The position numbers were made by a program, and so were the translations under genes. Source: Atrichornis clamosus (lineage: Eukaryota > Chordata > Aves > Passeriformes > Menuridae). Taken from it: a DNA stretch of 64,000 bases. This document shows positions 1-13,649 of this stretch, one piece after another; the first letter of the stretch is position 1, and each line of letters starts with the position of its first letter. The stretch spans positions 1-64,000 of the forward strand of contig WBMZ01003365.1 in NCBI GenBank assembly GCA_013400975.1, read 5' to 3'. The notes below the pieces were generated by a model. That model saw only the letters and a list, made by a program, of their open reading frames with translations, searched no databases and was not told the origin of the DNA.

Positions 1-470
<470 letters not shown>

Positions 471-3069
471 TGCTGTGGCACTTCCACCTCCCCGTTATAA
501 GGGATTGTGTTTTATCAACAGCGTCGGGTCAAAGTTGGGATGACAAATGAGCCTCTGGTGTTGCCTCAGCCGCTGGTGCCCGTTCCACGGGCGCTGACTT
601 GGGCTCACCTTGAGCTGCGCTCGCCGCCCAGGGTCTGGCGCGGTTGCAAATTCAGCTGCGAGTCGTGTTGTGCTGCAGGTGGCAAAACGAGACGAGCACA
701 GCACGAGTGGGATTTAAGGTACACACAGGGCATGGAAGAGCTCTGCTGAGGAGAGCGCGAGTGTGCCGGGAGGGCTGGAAGGGCCTGGGGGCTTGGGGCA
801 CCCGAGAGTCCTGCCCTGAGAAGAGGCTGGGGCGAGCCCCACGGCAGGCTGCTGGTCTGAGGGAAAAGCTTGTTTGTTCTAAACGCAAATCTGGGTCCTC
901 TTGGTCTCTTTACGATTTCTTTGTTCACTTTCCATTGTGTCCTGTTAGCATAAATTAAAAGAGTTGATACTCAGACTCAGGTGGTGTCACTTAGTGCTGA
1001 TCATGAGTGTCTGCATCTGTGTGTGGGTACAGCGCACACATGGACGCATTGGGATAACACTGCTTCATGAAAGTTTTTCTCATAAGCGGTGAAATGGGGC
1101 TTGACATTTATGAAGAATTAGAGGTTTCTGAGGGCACTGGTAACAGACTCTGTGTTATTGGTGAAGATTTGCTCCATTTAATTTAATGCGTTACTGGTTT
1201 CAATTATGTCTCTTCAGCTCTTTAAACGGACCAGAGAGTTTTCAACTTTAAACGTGCTAGTTAGAAACCAGAACCGTGGGAGAAAATATTCTGGTTTATT
1301 CAGTTCTGAGCATGTGGCAGAAATGGTGTAATTTAAAGAAAACCCCAAACTATTTAATGTGCTCTTATGTAGCATGTTACTCATTTTTTCTGAATCCTTC
1401 AGAGCAGAAAACTAGTTTTGGATTAATTATTTAAATGTTTTTCTTGATTTTGTTGTATTTTATTCTAGTCTTGATAAGAAATATTAGTTTGCACTAGTAC
1501 TCTTGATATTGTAATAGTCATTCTTTTGAATTTGAACATCTGCAAGACAAGATACAACTATTTGTTGTGATAAGGTGTGAATTTTAGGTTCAAAATCTGG
1601 TTGCTTACATATTAATGTGCTACTAAACCAACACATCTTAGGCAGACTTTGTTTATCTTCACAGAGTGAGCAGGAATATACATAACTGATTGTGTATGCC
1701 AGTAAGCACAACTTTTTCCCCGCCTCTATTATTTCCTCTATTCTGTGTGAAAAGACACTTTTGGTGGTTACCATTATGCTCTAAGACAGGCTGTCTTTCG
1801 TACTGTGGATGCCTTCTACTCCTCTCTGTGCAGTGTAGCTCATAGAAAAGTGTGTTTCCCAGTTAGATTTCATACACATTGCTTGCTCATCACGGACACC
1901 AAACCTGTGATACCAGCCCGTGGTAGGATGGTAGAAGGCTCAGGGAAGCTTTTGCAAGACTGTTGACTAGAAGGCTTTATTTTCCTGTGTTATCAGAACA
2001 AGGCAGGTGTACGTTATTTCCTAAACTAAGAGTTTGCTTTTTCAAAAAATGATTCTGCCTTATAAATGATCTGTTTGAGCTTTAGAATAAACTTAGTTTC
2101 CTCCTATTATCCTTATCTCTAAGTCTCAAGAACTAATATAAAAATAGAGCAGTTTTGAAGTATGGTGAGCCCTAAAGAACTTTTTGAAGTCAAGTTAGTT
2201 GATTACACATCCTTTCCTAAAACCCCTTTGAGGTATTTAGTGAATTTAACAAAAGCTAGATATATCATCCCTCACAACTGAATAATACTTCTGTGGAAGA
2301 GTTGACAGTCTTTAGCTTGCTTCTGAAAAATGCAATTAAAGAAATAACTACAGGTGGGTTATATGACATGAGAGAAAAATAATGGAACTGTCCTTTCCCT
2401 CTTTACTTGGTGCCAAATCAGTCATAGATATTCCCTGCCTTCACACTACATCCCCCTCACTTGGTGGAAGTAAATAACTGAGATGTTCAAGTAGCAATTC
2501 TGAATCTATTTTTTGTGTGTTTGTGATATTCTGTAGTTTTTACTCATTAGAAATGCACATCCTAAAAGAGAGTAGTCTTGGCATTGACAGTTTTTGACAC
2601 CAGATGCCCTGTCAATATAAATGAAGGCTGCAAAAATTTGTTAAGTCTTTCAAGTGTTTTAGAAAATAATTTGCCAGTGTTTGTAACAGTCTAGCTGGTT
2701 GGAAAAAAAAAAATAGAACAGGCTGCATATTACAGTAACAGAAAGCTCTCTAATCAAATGCAAGGAAGGGTTCTGATTTCTCGCTTTCTTTTAGCAATCA
2801 AATCAAGTGACCATACAAGTGATGTTATTTGAAGAACAAGGCACCATAATTTCCATAAAGCTTTGAAGAATTCAGAACTTATTTAAGCATCATCCCGTAA
2901 ATAAAAGTTTATCTTATATTTAATAGCATCATAATAGGAAGATAAATAGTCTTTTCATATATTTTGTATTAAGAAATTTTAAGGTAATTAATGAGAGTCA
3001 ACCTCACACCAAGCACAGGAAAATATGGGGGTTAGATGAGCAGGTACTGTTTGATTCTCTGCATAGGCA

Positions 3070-3615
3070 GCAGTCACTGGCAAGACCTTGCAATCTGTGT
3101 GCTGAAATGCTTGGCAGCTTGTTCCCACTGCAGTCTTGCTTTCAGGAGAATGACAATTTCATCTTCACGTTCCCTCAGGTGGGTGAAAGGATATGCTTTT
3201 TCATATGAACATAAGTGTCTTTGATCTTGTTAAGAACACCAAGAACAACATATTAGCCTCATCTTGATCATGGAAGAGTAGGCTGTTCAGGTAGATCACT
3301 GAAACTTTCCCCAAAAGTACAAGCAGTGACAAGGTTATTCGTCTCTCCTGTAGGTCCATAGTTACTTGAACACGAGAAAATATTTCTGCCCTCTTTGCCC
3401 TTTAGAATCCAAACCATACACCAGTTTGTAGTGTATTGCTTTTGTACATGCTCAGATTGAAGGAAATGCTTCTGCGTAGTGTGCCTGATGTTTATGGTTC
3501 CTATCAGTGTTGGGACAGGAGCAAACCCCAGGCTGACAGAGCTGTGGTTATGTGGCTGCAGAAGCAAGTCTTGCTTTGTGAAGTCATTTCTTGAAATTAT
3601 TTAGAAGTTGGCAAA
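3070..3615 (-). pseudogene. Coding-like, frame-disrupted segment of unknown origin
   Basis: Read on the minus strand, two neighbouring open stretches look more protein-like than the surrounding intron. The first, about 3613 down to 3268, is open for about 115 codons and has balanced composition, including the stretch SLGFAPVPTLIGTINI and later SNYGPTGETNNLVTACTFGE. After a stop and a short gap, the second (about 3235 down to 3078) is open in another frame for about 52 codons. It includes LREREDEIVILLKARLQWEQ, a charged amphipathic pattern typical of a coiled coil, and ends at TGA. I do not recognise the protein. It could be an old processed pseudogene, an old transposon product or coincidence. 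No poly-A tail or target-site duplication is evident. Confidence 0.3.
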
Positions 3616-3818
3616 AAGATATTTATCCTGCTGCCCCCCTTCTTGATCCCAGCAATTTGAGAAAATTACCAGGCTTAATTAGAGACTAGAATTTTCTCTC
3701 GTAGAGGAAAGTATTAATAAAATAATAAATTAAATCATAAGATTGCCCAGGTTTCTAAAATCACACCATGGCACTAGAAATCTTAGAAGAATACACAGCA
3801 AGTAGTTGCTGTCTCTTT

Positions 3819-3840
3819 TATATATATATATATATATATA
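3819..3840. repeat. (TA)n microsatellite, 11 units
   Basis: An uninterrupted run of TA dinucleotides follows CTCTTT and ends at TGTATAG. This is a simple-sequence repeat in intron 1 and probably length-polymorphic. Confidence 0.95.
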
Positions 3841-6800
3841 TGTATAGTTACTTGACAGTCATTGTGTTCTTGTGTAGAGGTGTGTTGCTGGAAGATCTTG
3901 TGCTGCCTTTCCTTTTTATTAAGTTTCTTCTCAATTGTGCCTCTTTTCATCCATATCCCATGTTCAAAACAGTTCAACTCCTCTGGCTTAAAAGCAGCTT
4001 TCATGTAGAATGTATTCAAGGTTCACGATATACATGCTTTTTTTGTGTTCTCTGAAAAGGGAAAGAGATGTATAGAGAGATTGTTGGTGTGAACTCAGAC
4101 CCAACTTCTCTCTCATGGAAAATGCATTATGTACTTGTCTACATTATTAACTTAGAAAGCTGAGTGTAGGAGACTTTTCTGTATCCTTCAATGACATTAT
4201 ACAAAATAGTTTTAGAAACCTCAGGCGATGCTTAGAGGAGTTAACTTTCAAAAAGTTGTAGTAGTCTGTGACCCTGACTGTTCCTCACATGCAGCAAGTT
4301 GTCCTGGCATGTTCCTATGCAGAATCATTGTGGAAGTGAAGGGGAGATGACAATAAAGATGATTTGTTAGCAATTGTGTTTATCTCTTTTCCCCATTTCA
4401 GATACAGATTTTTTTCTTTCCTTCCTCCTTTCCCCTTTTTTGTTGTCTTTTGGTATTTTCCATTATTGCCTGTGGATAGTCAGGTGAAATAGAGAAGGTA
4501 CTGGAGTGATAGTTGTAGCTTGGGGCAATGAGCTTTATTTTGCATGAAAAGCCTCTTGCCAGCAGTGTTACTGTGAAAGCAGAGCTGAGCTTTTTGAGAG
4601 AAAGTAAACTTACTGCTACTATTGTGTGATACAGCGTTTGCTGAACTTGTACAACCTGCTAAAGCATATAATTTATATGTCTTGGAGGTGATAATTTCAT
4701 ATCTAGGACTTACAGGGCAGCTTTCTTGTCCACCTGCTGCAGGTATAAATGAAACTCTAGCTCTAACTCTGTGGTTACTGAGTAGTTTTGAACAAAATGT
4801 CCACTGTACTTCTAGTGTTCTCTGTGAGTGCTCTAGATACTCTGTGGGAATACATGGCATGGATTGCTTTGTTGAGTACCCCTGGTTAACATGCACAGCT
4901 TGAGAGCTCAACCTACAGCTTTCTTGGAGGAAATACTCCTTTTTTTTCTTGAATCTGCATAAATAATCAGAAACATTTCTGAACATCTGTTGTAACTACA
5001 GAGAGGTCATTAGCTGTTTGGGTAAGGTTATTTGACCAGATCCCTTCTCTGCAGATGAATGTTCTAATAGTAGGTTTCAAATCTCTTTATTGTGTACAAT
5101 TTGTTATTCTATGAGGTTTGCTACTGGTCCAGACAATGCTCTGCATCTGTAAATATTAAAATTCTTTCAGGCTTATTTTGAGGTAGTTTGTATTGCTGTT
5201 TGAGGAATTGAGTAGGTAAATTTTTGCACAGAAATGGTTTTCAGGAGACTTATGATACCTCTAATGCAGATTATCAAATAGTCAGATCCAGGGAGAAAAT
5301 GCAACTGATTTCTCTATGTGGCTGTGGAAGATCTTATGCCATTCCTGACAGATGATACATCCACACACTAGAACAGTTACTCTGATGCTCCTTGCTTCAA
5401 TTTGATGACATTTAGAGGATCGGGAAATGGATCACTTCAAAAATCTTACAGGTGACTTGTTAATCTTTTGCCTCTTCAGAGTCTGGTTAATAATTCATGG
5501 TAGGTTTTTGCCAGTGTGACGGTCACAAACTAAGAGCAGCTAGATTGGATGATAAATTTGAGAAAGTGGTACTGTCATGTTTGACTGATCACTGTTAACT
5601 CCTCAGTTAAGAATTGTAAGATGCACTAACAGTTTTAGTCACCTGTAGTGGAACCTTCAGTTATACATATTTGTAAAAGAATTATACTAACTCTGATTCT
5701 TTGAGACTTTTTCTGGTACTATCTATTGCTGTGTCCTTTATTGACCACTATCTCCTTTTTTCTGACTCTACTACAGGAGCTGGATTCACTAACACCTCAG
5801 GCACGTCTTTCCTTTCTTTTGCATGTTTGTCAGGGCTTTGAAATGTGAGCAACCTGTGAAAGGAACTCAACTCTCTGCAACTTTGTGTCTCAGGAATCCT
5901 GTTAGGGATGTGTGTTGCTGGTACACGGTGTTAGTAAAATAAATATCAATGTCACCTGCATGGGCTTGCCTCTCACCTTCATAAAATTCTCAAGAATTGC
6001 TATGTGTCATGTCTAGGTAATGGATCCTTTCATTAGCAGTCTTTGTACATCATGACAATATTGTGTGAAAGACCGAAAAAAGCCCCATCTAACCCAAACC
6101 CCCCCATGAGGCTGTTAATAGACGTCTATTCAAACCTGTGGCACTGCTGTACGAGAAGAGGTCATGTACAACACATCACAGAACATAAGAAGTAAGAAGC
6201 CTTGGGTACGTTCTCTGTGCTTTATGGAGTCCATGGTAAGGCAAGGCTTTGGAACAGGGGGCTCGTGGGTGAAAATGTTGTTTCTGTGTCCTGGTGGAAT
6301 GATAGCAAATCAGACAGCTGGACAGAGGAACAATTAGAAAAATTATTTTAAATTTTTGAACTATGTATGATAAAATAATTATTTGTAACTTCCTGAGGGT
6401 TTGGAGCTAAGTACAATCTTGAGATTTTTTGTCTTCAGTGCACTGGAGAATAGCAGATTCGTGGAAGCCAACATTATTTGTTTCACGAGACACATCAGCT
6501 TTTATTGCTTCTGAGTATGTTCTGTTCCTGAGCCTTATGAGCAAATTAATTTAAAAACTTCCTGTGTTACAGGAAGGAGTAGTTGAAGGAAGCAAAGATG
6601 ATTGTGATAAGAAGCAGGAGGTGTCCAGTCTGTAGGGAAGAAATAGCATCATTTTTTAAATCTCATGTTATTATAAATTACCTGCATTCTAAAGTCTTTT
6701 AGCCAGACTGCAGAATAAAAATATTATTTTGAGTAAGTCTCTTACTGTTGTCAGCATAAGTTTTAAAATTTGTTTTAGTTTTGCTTTGTTTTTTTTAATT

Positions 6801-8924
6801 TGTAGCAGAAAGATGAGGTATGTCTCGGTCTCTTCAGTAATGAGATATTTTTTTCTGAATGCTGATTGTCCTTTCCAGCCATTGTTTTATGCTGGAAATG
6901 TACGAACATTTGCTGTAAAAGACAGCAAGTACTTCCCAGGAACTTGTAAGAACTAGCAGTGAGGAACAGGTAAAGTCTACCGAGAAATCTGGGAAGAGCT
7001 AAGCAGCTTGATGGAAGTGGGAATTTCCAAGGTCAATTATCTAGTTATTTTCAGTTGCTTAACTTATTACACCTTCATTTTACTTGTATGTTGCGATTTA
7101 CCGAAAGAATGAGTTGTGAATTATCATGTTTAATTAGTTGTTCTTTCACAATTCATTTTTCTGCTCACTCCTGTGCCTTCTGGGATCCAAGGGCAGAACA
7201 CATAATGGGACTCTGTAAGGTGTGAACTGCCTGAAAATATGTAACTTACAGGAATATAACAGTGGTGTATTTAAAGAAAGTTACTCTTCTAGAAGCAGGT
7301 GGTGTGGTCATTACCTCTTCTGTTTGGGAGTAACCACACTGCTTTAAAGGAATGCTGTGCAAATGTGACAAACCTAGGGAGTTTATAATTGAGGAACATT
7401 AATACATTTAGAGCATCCTAACTTATGTGCAGGCAACATTTTAAGATCAAAATGCCTAAAGCTAAGCCTTCCATCTTTGGCAAAATCACAGAATCACAGT
7501 CTCTATCCCATAACCACAGGCTACAATTGTTTTTAAGAACCATGTGTTGATAATTCCTTCAAAAGTTCTTGCTTGTGCTGTTTGGAACTTCAGTCCCCTC
7601 CCCAGTATATTTTATCACTGTCATTTTTGATGATCTGTGGATGTGTCCACATCAGTGTTTTAGTTCTCCCACTCACTGATCATGGACACCATGGAGCATT
7701 CTCGGAGCACACAAACTTGACTCATGGGGGATAAAATGAAACCAAAAGATGTGCTTTAAGAACACAGTAGATGGAATCTGACTGCTAGGGAGGTATTGAG
7801 TCTCTGGGCCAGACCAGATCTTGTCTGAAGTAGTCACCCATTCAGTTGTGTATGGTGTGGATGCTTTCTTCTTAAGACCAGATTCTTTTGCAAACAGGTT
7901 TGCTCATGTTCTATTTACTCTTTGCTGATTCAGATAAAACCTGTAAGGCCAATCTGAAAGCTCCTGTATTTTGCAGGGGATGTGAACTCCTACAAATTAC
8001 TAGTAATCCTTTCTGCTGGGCAGAATTTTACTCCATCCTGGTTACATCTACATTGGTAATTAATTTGGTGCAGGTCTGCAGATTAAAATAGCCTGTTCTG
8101 AGGACCAGAGATCAGTGCTCTGTGTGTTACCTTTAAGGGTCTTGCTGTATCACTTATAATGAGACCTTGTTCTCACATAGATTTTGATTAAAAGACCAAA
8201 TGAATAATTTTACAATATTCTAAAAAGTGTAGACCTGCTTGTTTTTATGGTTTTCATATTTGGATAAAAATGAGAAATTGTAAGCACTTTGAATAATACG
8301 TATATTTTTGTTGGACTCTGCCGACTGAACTTAACTCTGAGATTTCTGATCTTTACAACAGCTCGGTTTAAACATGGATAGTTGAAACAGCAGTACAGTT
8401 TTAAACTTTTGTGTCTAATTTACAAAGTAGGAGTTGCTTTACTTTGCAAACTTGCTTCAGTTTTGAATTATGAACTTTCTTCCTTTCTAGAAGGCATCAT
8501 CCTAAGTAATTTCTGTTCTGCAGAGCAAGCAAATAAAGTCCTCATTGGTAGCCATACAGGTTTGCTATTCCTGTCACCTGCAAAGAGCCCATCTCAGCAG
8601 AATTATTTTCACGTGAGGAATAAAATGTACTTATTAGATTATATTTTTTTGTGACTGTTTCAGCAGAAAAGAGCATGGCTTAATCTGAAGGTTTTAGATA
8701 AGCCTTGAGTGCCGGGTGAAATAAAAACAGGTGGTTTTAAGATGACCATGCTTAATCCAGAGGCACTGAGAGAAAATAAACATGTAGTTTCATAATGTCA
8801 CTTTTGCATTCACTCTCTTCAGAGAAGGAACTTTTTTTTTAATCTGGGTGAAAAATTGTGCAGGCAGCTATTTTTCAGATTTGTGTTAGATTTTTTGCTT
8901 GCTAAATTAAGATTACACTTTAGT

Positions 8925-8961
8925 TTAAAAAAACCCCAAACAAACCAAAGCAAACCAAAAA
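8925..8961. repeat. A/C-rich low-complexity tract
   Basis: The tract is made of A runs interrupted by CCCC, AAAC and AACC blocks. Similar A/C-rich tracts recur at about 14200-14245, 16848-16990 and 25450-25500. T/G-rich counterparts occur at 13511-13625 and 34420-34500. They look like decayed simple sequence and not functional sites. Confidence 0.7.
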
Positions 8962-11900
8962 GCATTCAGCATTCAATGTAAAGAGACAATGGACAACATA
9001 ATTTATCAATAATAAACACAAGTAATTATCTTACTATTTTGCATTCTAGTGAGTGTGGTTCTATCAGAAAAGTTAAACTCAATGGTAATCTTTCGCTACA
9101 ACACTGAAAGAACTTGTTGACTAATGCTACTAAAATAAGAGGTTTTCAAGTTCTGACTGTAAACAATCTCAAAGAACTTTGGTGGTGCTGTGGACTTGTG
9201 TGACACTGCTATGTCATTCTGAAAACAACATTGGTAGAAAGTGGTTTTATCATATATTGAAAGTAGCTGTAGTTCAAACAAATTTTATCTTTCTAGAGGC
9301 TAAATCCAAAATATTTGCAAACTTATGAAATATATGGCTACACAAATGACAGTTTCCAGTGCAAAGGCTCCGGTCCTGTGTTTGTGTTGGTGTGAAGGGA
9401 ACTCAGTCTGTTTTATGTGTCTCAGGTCATCCAGACTATCAAATTATAGTCTTGACTCTTTACATGTTCCTACTTAAAAATTTTCTGGAGGGTGTAAGGC
9501 CACTTACACATTCTTGTGACAAGTTTCAGTTTTTACGTTCATGATCTGAAAGTAAAAAATGCATTTAGAAAACTCCTAATGGAAGTTCTGGGATCTTTAC
9601 ATGAAGTATAGTTGAGCTTCCTCTTGCTTGCCAATAGAGACACGCTTTGTATCTGAAAGGATATTTTGTCTGCTGCAAGTGGGAATAAACCAAATGGATG
9701 CTGTTGTAGTCCTTTCTGCCTTGAAAATTGCTTTTCAAAAGAGCAATGTTACTTCAAGAAGTGCTAGATTTGAGTTTTTGTTTTGCAGTAGTTTTAAATA
9801 TAATAGAGTTTTCTTGTGAAATACATTTTTGTTACATGTAAAGAGTAAAAGGCAACATCAGAGAAGAATAGTTCTGAGTTTTATTCACAAATATTTGGTT
9901 ATAAATGATACTTGAAAAATGTTGACTTATGGAGTGGAGATTTGTTTAAATACATCAGAATGTTATAAATAATTTTCATGTTCAAAGTAACATTAAAACC
10001 AGAACAAAGCAAGCCACAAAACACCATTGGAAAGCAGGGGAGAGGAAAGAAAAATACATGTAGAATAACAGTTCATGCCCTTGAGACACGTCATCCTTGT
10101 GTGTGTAGTTGTAGGAGTCTCTTACAGCTGATCACGTGGTTTCTCTGATGCGTCCCTGACACTTGTACCACAGAACCTGCTGCATGGAACTGGAGAGAAT
10201 AGTGAGGATGGGACAGATGGGGTGGCAGGTGCCCTTTCTCTGCCTGATAACCTTTGGGTTTGGGTACAGTGTTAACAACTTGTCCTCGTTGCCTTCTATG
10301 CATAAACCAGCAATGACTGTGCTTTCAGAAGGACATAAGTAATGTTGGTGTGGTAGGTAGGAGTCAGATTTCATGTGTAGACTTAAGTCCTTCATATAAC
10401 TAATTCTTTATTGTTCTGGTAGAAGAGGAGACATTAGCTTTTTTAAAGGGTTCTTAACAGATACACCTCTTGGTCTGTTTATTCTTCTGTATAACATATA
10501 TTATTCTGGGCCTAAGGAATTTAGAATCATTTCAGAATTACATCCTTTCCTCCCCTTAAAATTTTTCCTTCGTTCCTTATGAAATTTGGAAGGAAGCTTC
10601 ACTGTCAAACCATACTTTGAGATCCTGTGAAACATCATTGCAATAAATAGTAACTAACAACAATACTAAAGCATTACTATCTGCTTTTGAAGTTCATGTT
10701 TATTCAGAAAATATTTTCTTACCCAAGTAGTTTAAATCTTCAATGCAACTTTTCCTTTGAGCTTTTAAATATTCACACTGCGGTTTGACAGACTCATTTC
10801 TCTTGGTATGTAATATTCACCTTTTGAGTGGAGAAAAACCTTTACTGTAAAAGCAATAATGACAGTACAAACAAAGTGTTATACAGATAGTAAGTATAAC
10901 CAATATCAGAATGTCATGTTGGTGTCCACCAGAGATCACCTTCCTTACCCCACCTTCCTGTGAATCCAGTGTCTGAAAGACTGAATATCAAACCAACTAT
11001 TAGAAGAAGTGGTCCCCAGTGACAATACCTGTCAGTTCTAGGTGAGGATTGTCTGAAGAGTTCAATCATATCCATCACTGGTTTGTGAATCTAAAGTAAT
11101 AGGTAGGAAGGAAGAAGGAAGCACAAACATTTTCTGCTTCTGACATTGTACCTTTCCCTGAGGCAGTGCCCTTTTTGCTTGAGGAAATGTAATTAATCGC
11201 TAGGCAAATTGTAGATGTCCTTTCACTTGATAGTTCCTTTTTGTGTCCTGAAAGTTTAAAAACTTGCCTTTCAGTAGGAATTGTTTGGGGTTAACTTGAG
11301 GTTCTGCCTGGATCAGCTGTTTTGGTTCCTAACTATACAAGTAATTATCTTGTTAATTAACCTATTTTGAAAAATAGAGAAGATAAGAAATAATGAGCAA
11401 AAAAAGAGTCAGTTTGAGAGTTAGAGTTACTTTTCAATCTTGAATATTTCTTCAACAAACTTTTAATTTTGGAGATTGGTTATTTTGGGATTCTTCATCA
11501 GTGATTTACATAACATCTATGAAACAAGATAGGTCTGTGAAGAATTTTACCCATGTAAAAGTAAGTCTACATGTTCTTACATATAAAGCTCCTGAAAAAT
11601 AAGAATTAATTAGATTTTTTGTTTATAGTTAGTATATTTAGGAAGTATATGAGAGTTCCCAAACAGTATATTTGTTTGGATCTACTGTAATTGACTTAAT
11701 CAGAAAAAAGGATCTGATGCCAAATTGAATACTCTAGTAAAAGGAAGAAATGGGCTATAGCCCAAATTCTTGAAAACTAGATCATTTAGAAATTAGAGCA
11801 ATGTTCTAAACAGTATTTCTCTGATTCAGAAAGGTCTAAAAATACTTCTGGTGTCTTGTTTGTTAACTGCATAACATCAACAATGTTAGACCAAGATGTT

Positions 11901-13510
11901 TTAACCTTCTTTGCCTACAGTCTAAATACTTCAGGAATCAAGTGTTTTAGATAATTTAGCTGTTATGTATATCATTCTTCTGTAGAGTTAAAGGAGGTAA
12001 ACAAGAATAATGTCAGGAGCAGCTTTTTCAAAAAGCTTTTGGGTAAAGCATTGCAGAATACAACCCTGAAACTGATCTGTTTCAGCCATTTGGCCACTAA
12101 GTTACGTCTTTAAGTAAGGAGTCATCTGATGAAAGCAGGCAAAAGTGTAAGGAAGTCACATCTCAGGAGTCACCAGCTGCTGCAGAAGTGAGTCTTACAA
12201 CCTCACCTGTCTGCAAGGACGTGCTCAACCATGCACCTTCTTTCCTTGTTTCGGTGTAGGAGCAGAGGTAGGCTCTGTGCTTGAGTTATATTAAGTCCTG
12301 CCTTACAGGCAGTTCTGCAGCGTGAAACAAAGCAGATGGATGTGGAGTTCTGACTAAAGCATCGACCATAGAACATGCCAAAGGTGAATAGCATGTGAGA
12401 AGCTTATACTTAAAAATAATATCAGGCTTTGTGAAGTGTTCTGTTTTCTGAAAGCAGAAAATTCAACAGTCAGTATAATTATATTTGCTAGATGCCCACA
12501 AGAAGCCTGTGGATTAACAATAATGCACAGTGATTACATTAATCAGTAGGCTCTTGTGGAAATGAGGGGTTTGATGGTATAAATACATATAATGATACTT
12601 TGGATGAAGTAAAAAATACTTTCTGAGGAGATCATCCCAAAGAAGATGAAAAATGATTTTATAATTTTACAAACAGATTTGCCAAGAAAGGATTTCTTTC
12701 TTTTCCAATTAAATGGCTGGTGAATAGCCTGAAAAAGTAGACATATATTAAAAAGGTGATTGCTCTAGCATGAGGAAAGATACCACATAGAGCTGTTTTA
12801 GTTAGTAAAGTTATAGTTAGATGAAGTGTAGTTTACTGGATTTCTCACAAGCAGGCACTAACTTCAGTGTAAGGCAATAAAATGTATTTTTAGTATAAAT
12901 ATCAGTGCATTTGGTGTCTGGTAAAGAATGTCTTGGTCATTTAACTGGGAGAAATGTTTGCTTCCCCAGTTGCCATTTGAAATGCCTGAGGAGTGGGAAG
13001 ATGAGAATAAGCAAATAGTGTGTTCTCAGACAAGATTCACACCTCCTCAATCCCAAAAGTACTTTCTTAAGAAATGTGCTATCTGTTCCTTCTGTGTTTC
13101 CACATCTGACGAGTGATGATCTGTTAGTTAGTGGGCTCTGAATATGCCGTACCATTGGATAACAAGGTTGTACAAACATGCTGAGAGAACTGTAATAAAC
13201 ATCATAGTGATGAGTTCTTGCCCTTCTTTGCCTGAGAAATTTAAACTTTTCTAGCCCAACCTGCCCATGTTTTTTAAAAATAATTATAGCGTGTTGCAGG
13301 GGCAATGAATTTTGTCATTTCACTGACCCACTGGTCCAAAGCTTTAGAGAATGTGCCAACAGATAGTGCAAGAATATATTTTCATTGAAATCTAGGATTA
13401 TAATAGTAGAATTAGTAGATGTATAGCTTCACAGTTTATAATCCTGTGGAATAGCAAACACATAGAAGTAGCCCTCTTAAATATAAATGGAAAATCTGCA
13501 CAGATATTTA

Positions 13511-13625
13511 CTTTTTGTTGTTGTTTTGGTTTGGGTTTTTTAAATTAATTTGTTTGGGATTTTTTCGTTTAGTGGTGATTTCTTTGGGGTTTTTTTGCTG
13601 GGATTTTATTTTGCTTGTTGAATTG
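13511..13625. repeat. T/G-rich low-complexity tract
   Basis: More than 100 bases are built almost only from T runs separated by GG, GGG and TTG blocks, including GTTGTTG and GGTTTGGG. It lies directly left of a TA microsatellite. It is the strand complement of the A/C-rich tracts elsewhere in the intron. Confidence 0.75.
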
Positions 13626-13631
13626 GAGTTT

Positions 13632-13649
13632 TATATATATATATATATA
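13632..13649. repeat. (TA)n microsatellite, 9 units
   Basis: A perfect TA run lies directly after the T/G-rich tract. Confidence 0.95.

Noticed and set aside
507..958. Several overlapping open frames just after exon 1
   Set aside because: They reflect GC-rich sequence downstream of the CpG island; they lie in intron 1 after a clear donor and overlap each other on both strands.
4480..4986. 168-codon minus-strand open frame, the longest in the window
   Set aside because: No recognisable domain, composition typical of translated intron, a 93-codon frame on the opposite strand, and no promoter or splice context.
7483..7499. Two CR1-like octamers (AATCACAGAATCACAG)
   Set aside because: No CR1 body follows on the right; too short to call an insertion.
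10091..10395. Two overlapping minus-strand frames with protein-like composition
   Set aside because: Two different frames of the same DNA look equally plausible, which argues for chance; no homologue recognised.
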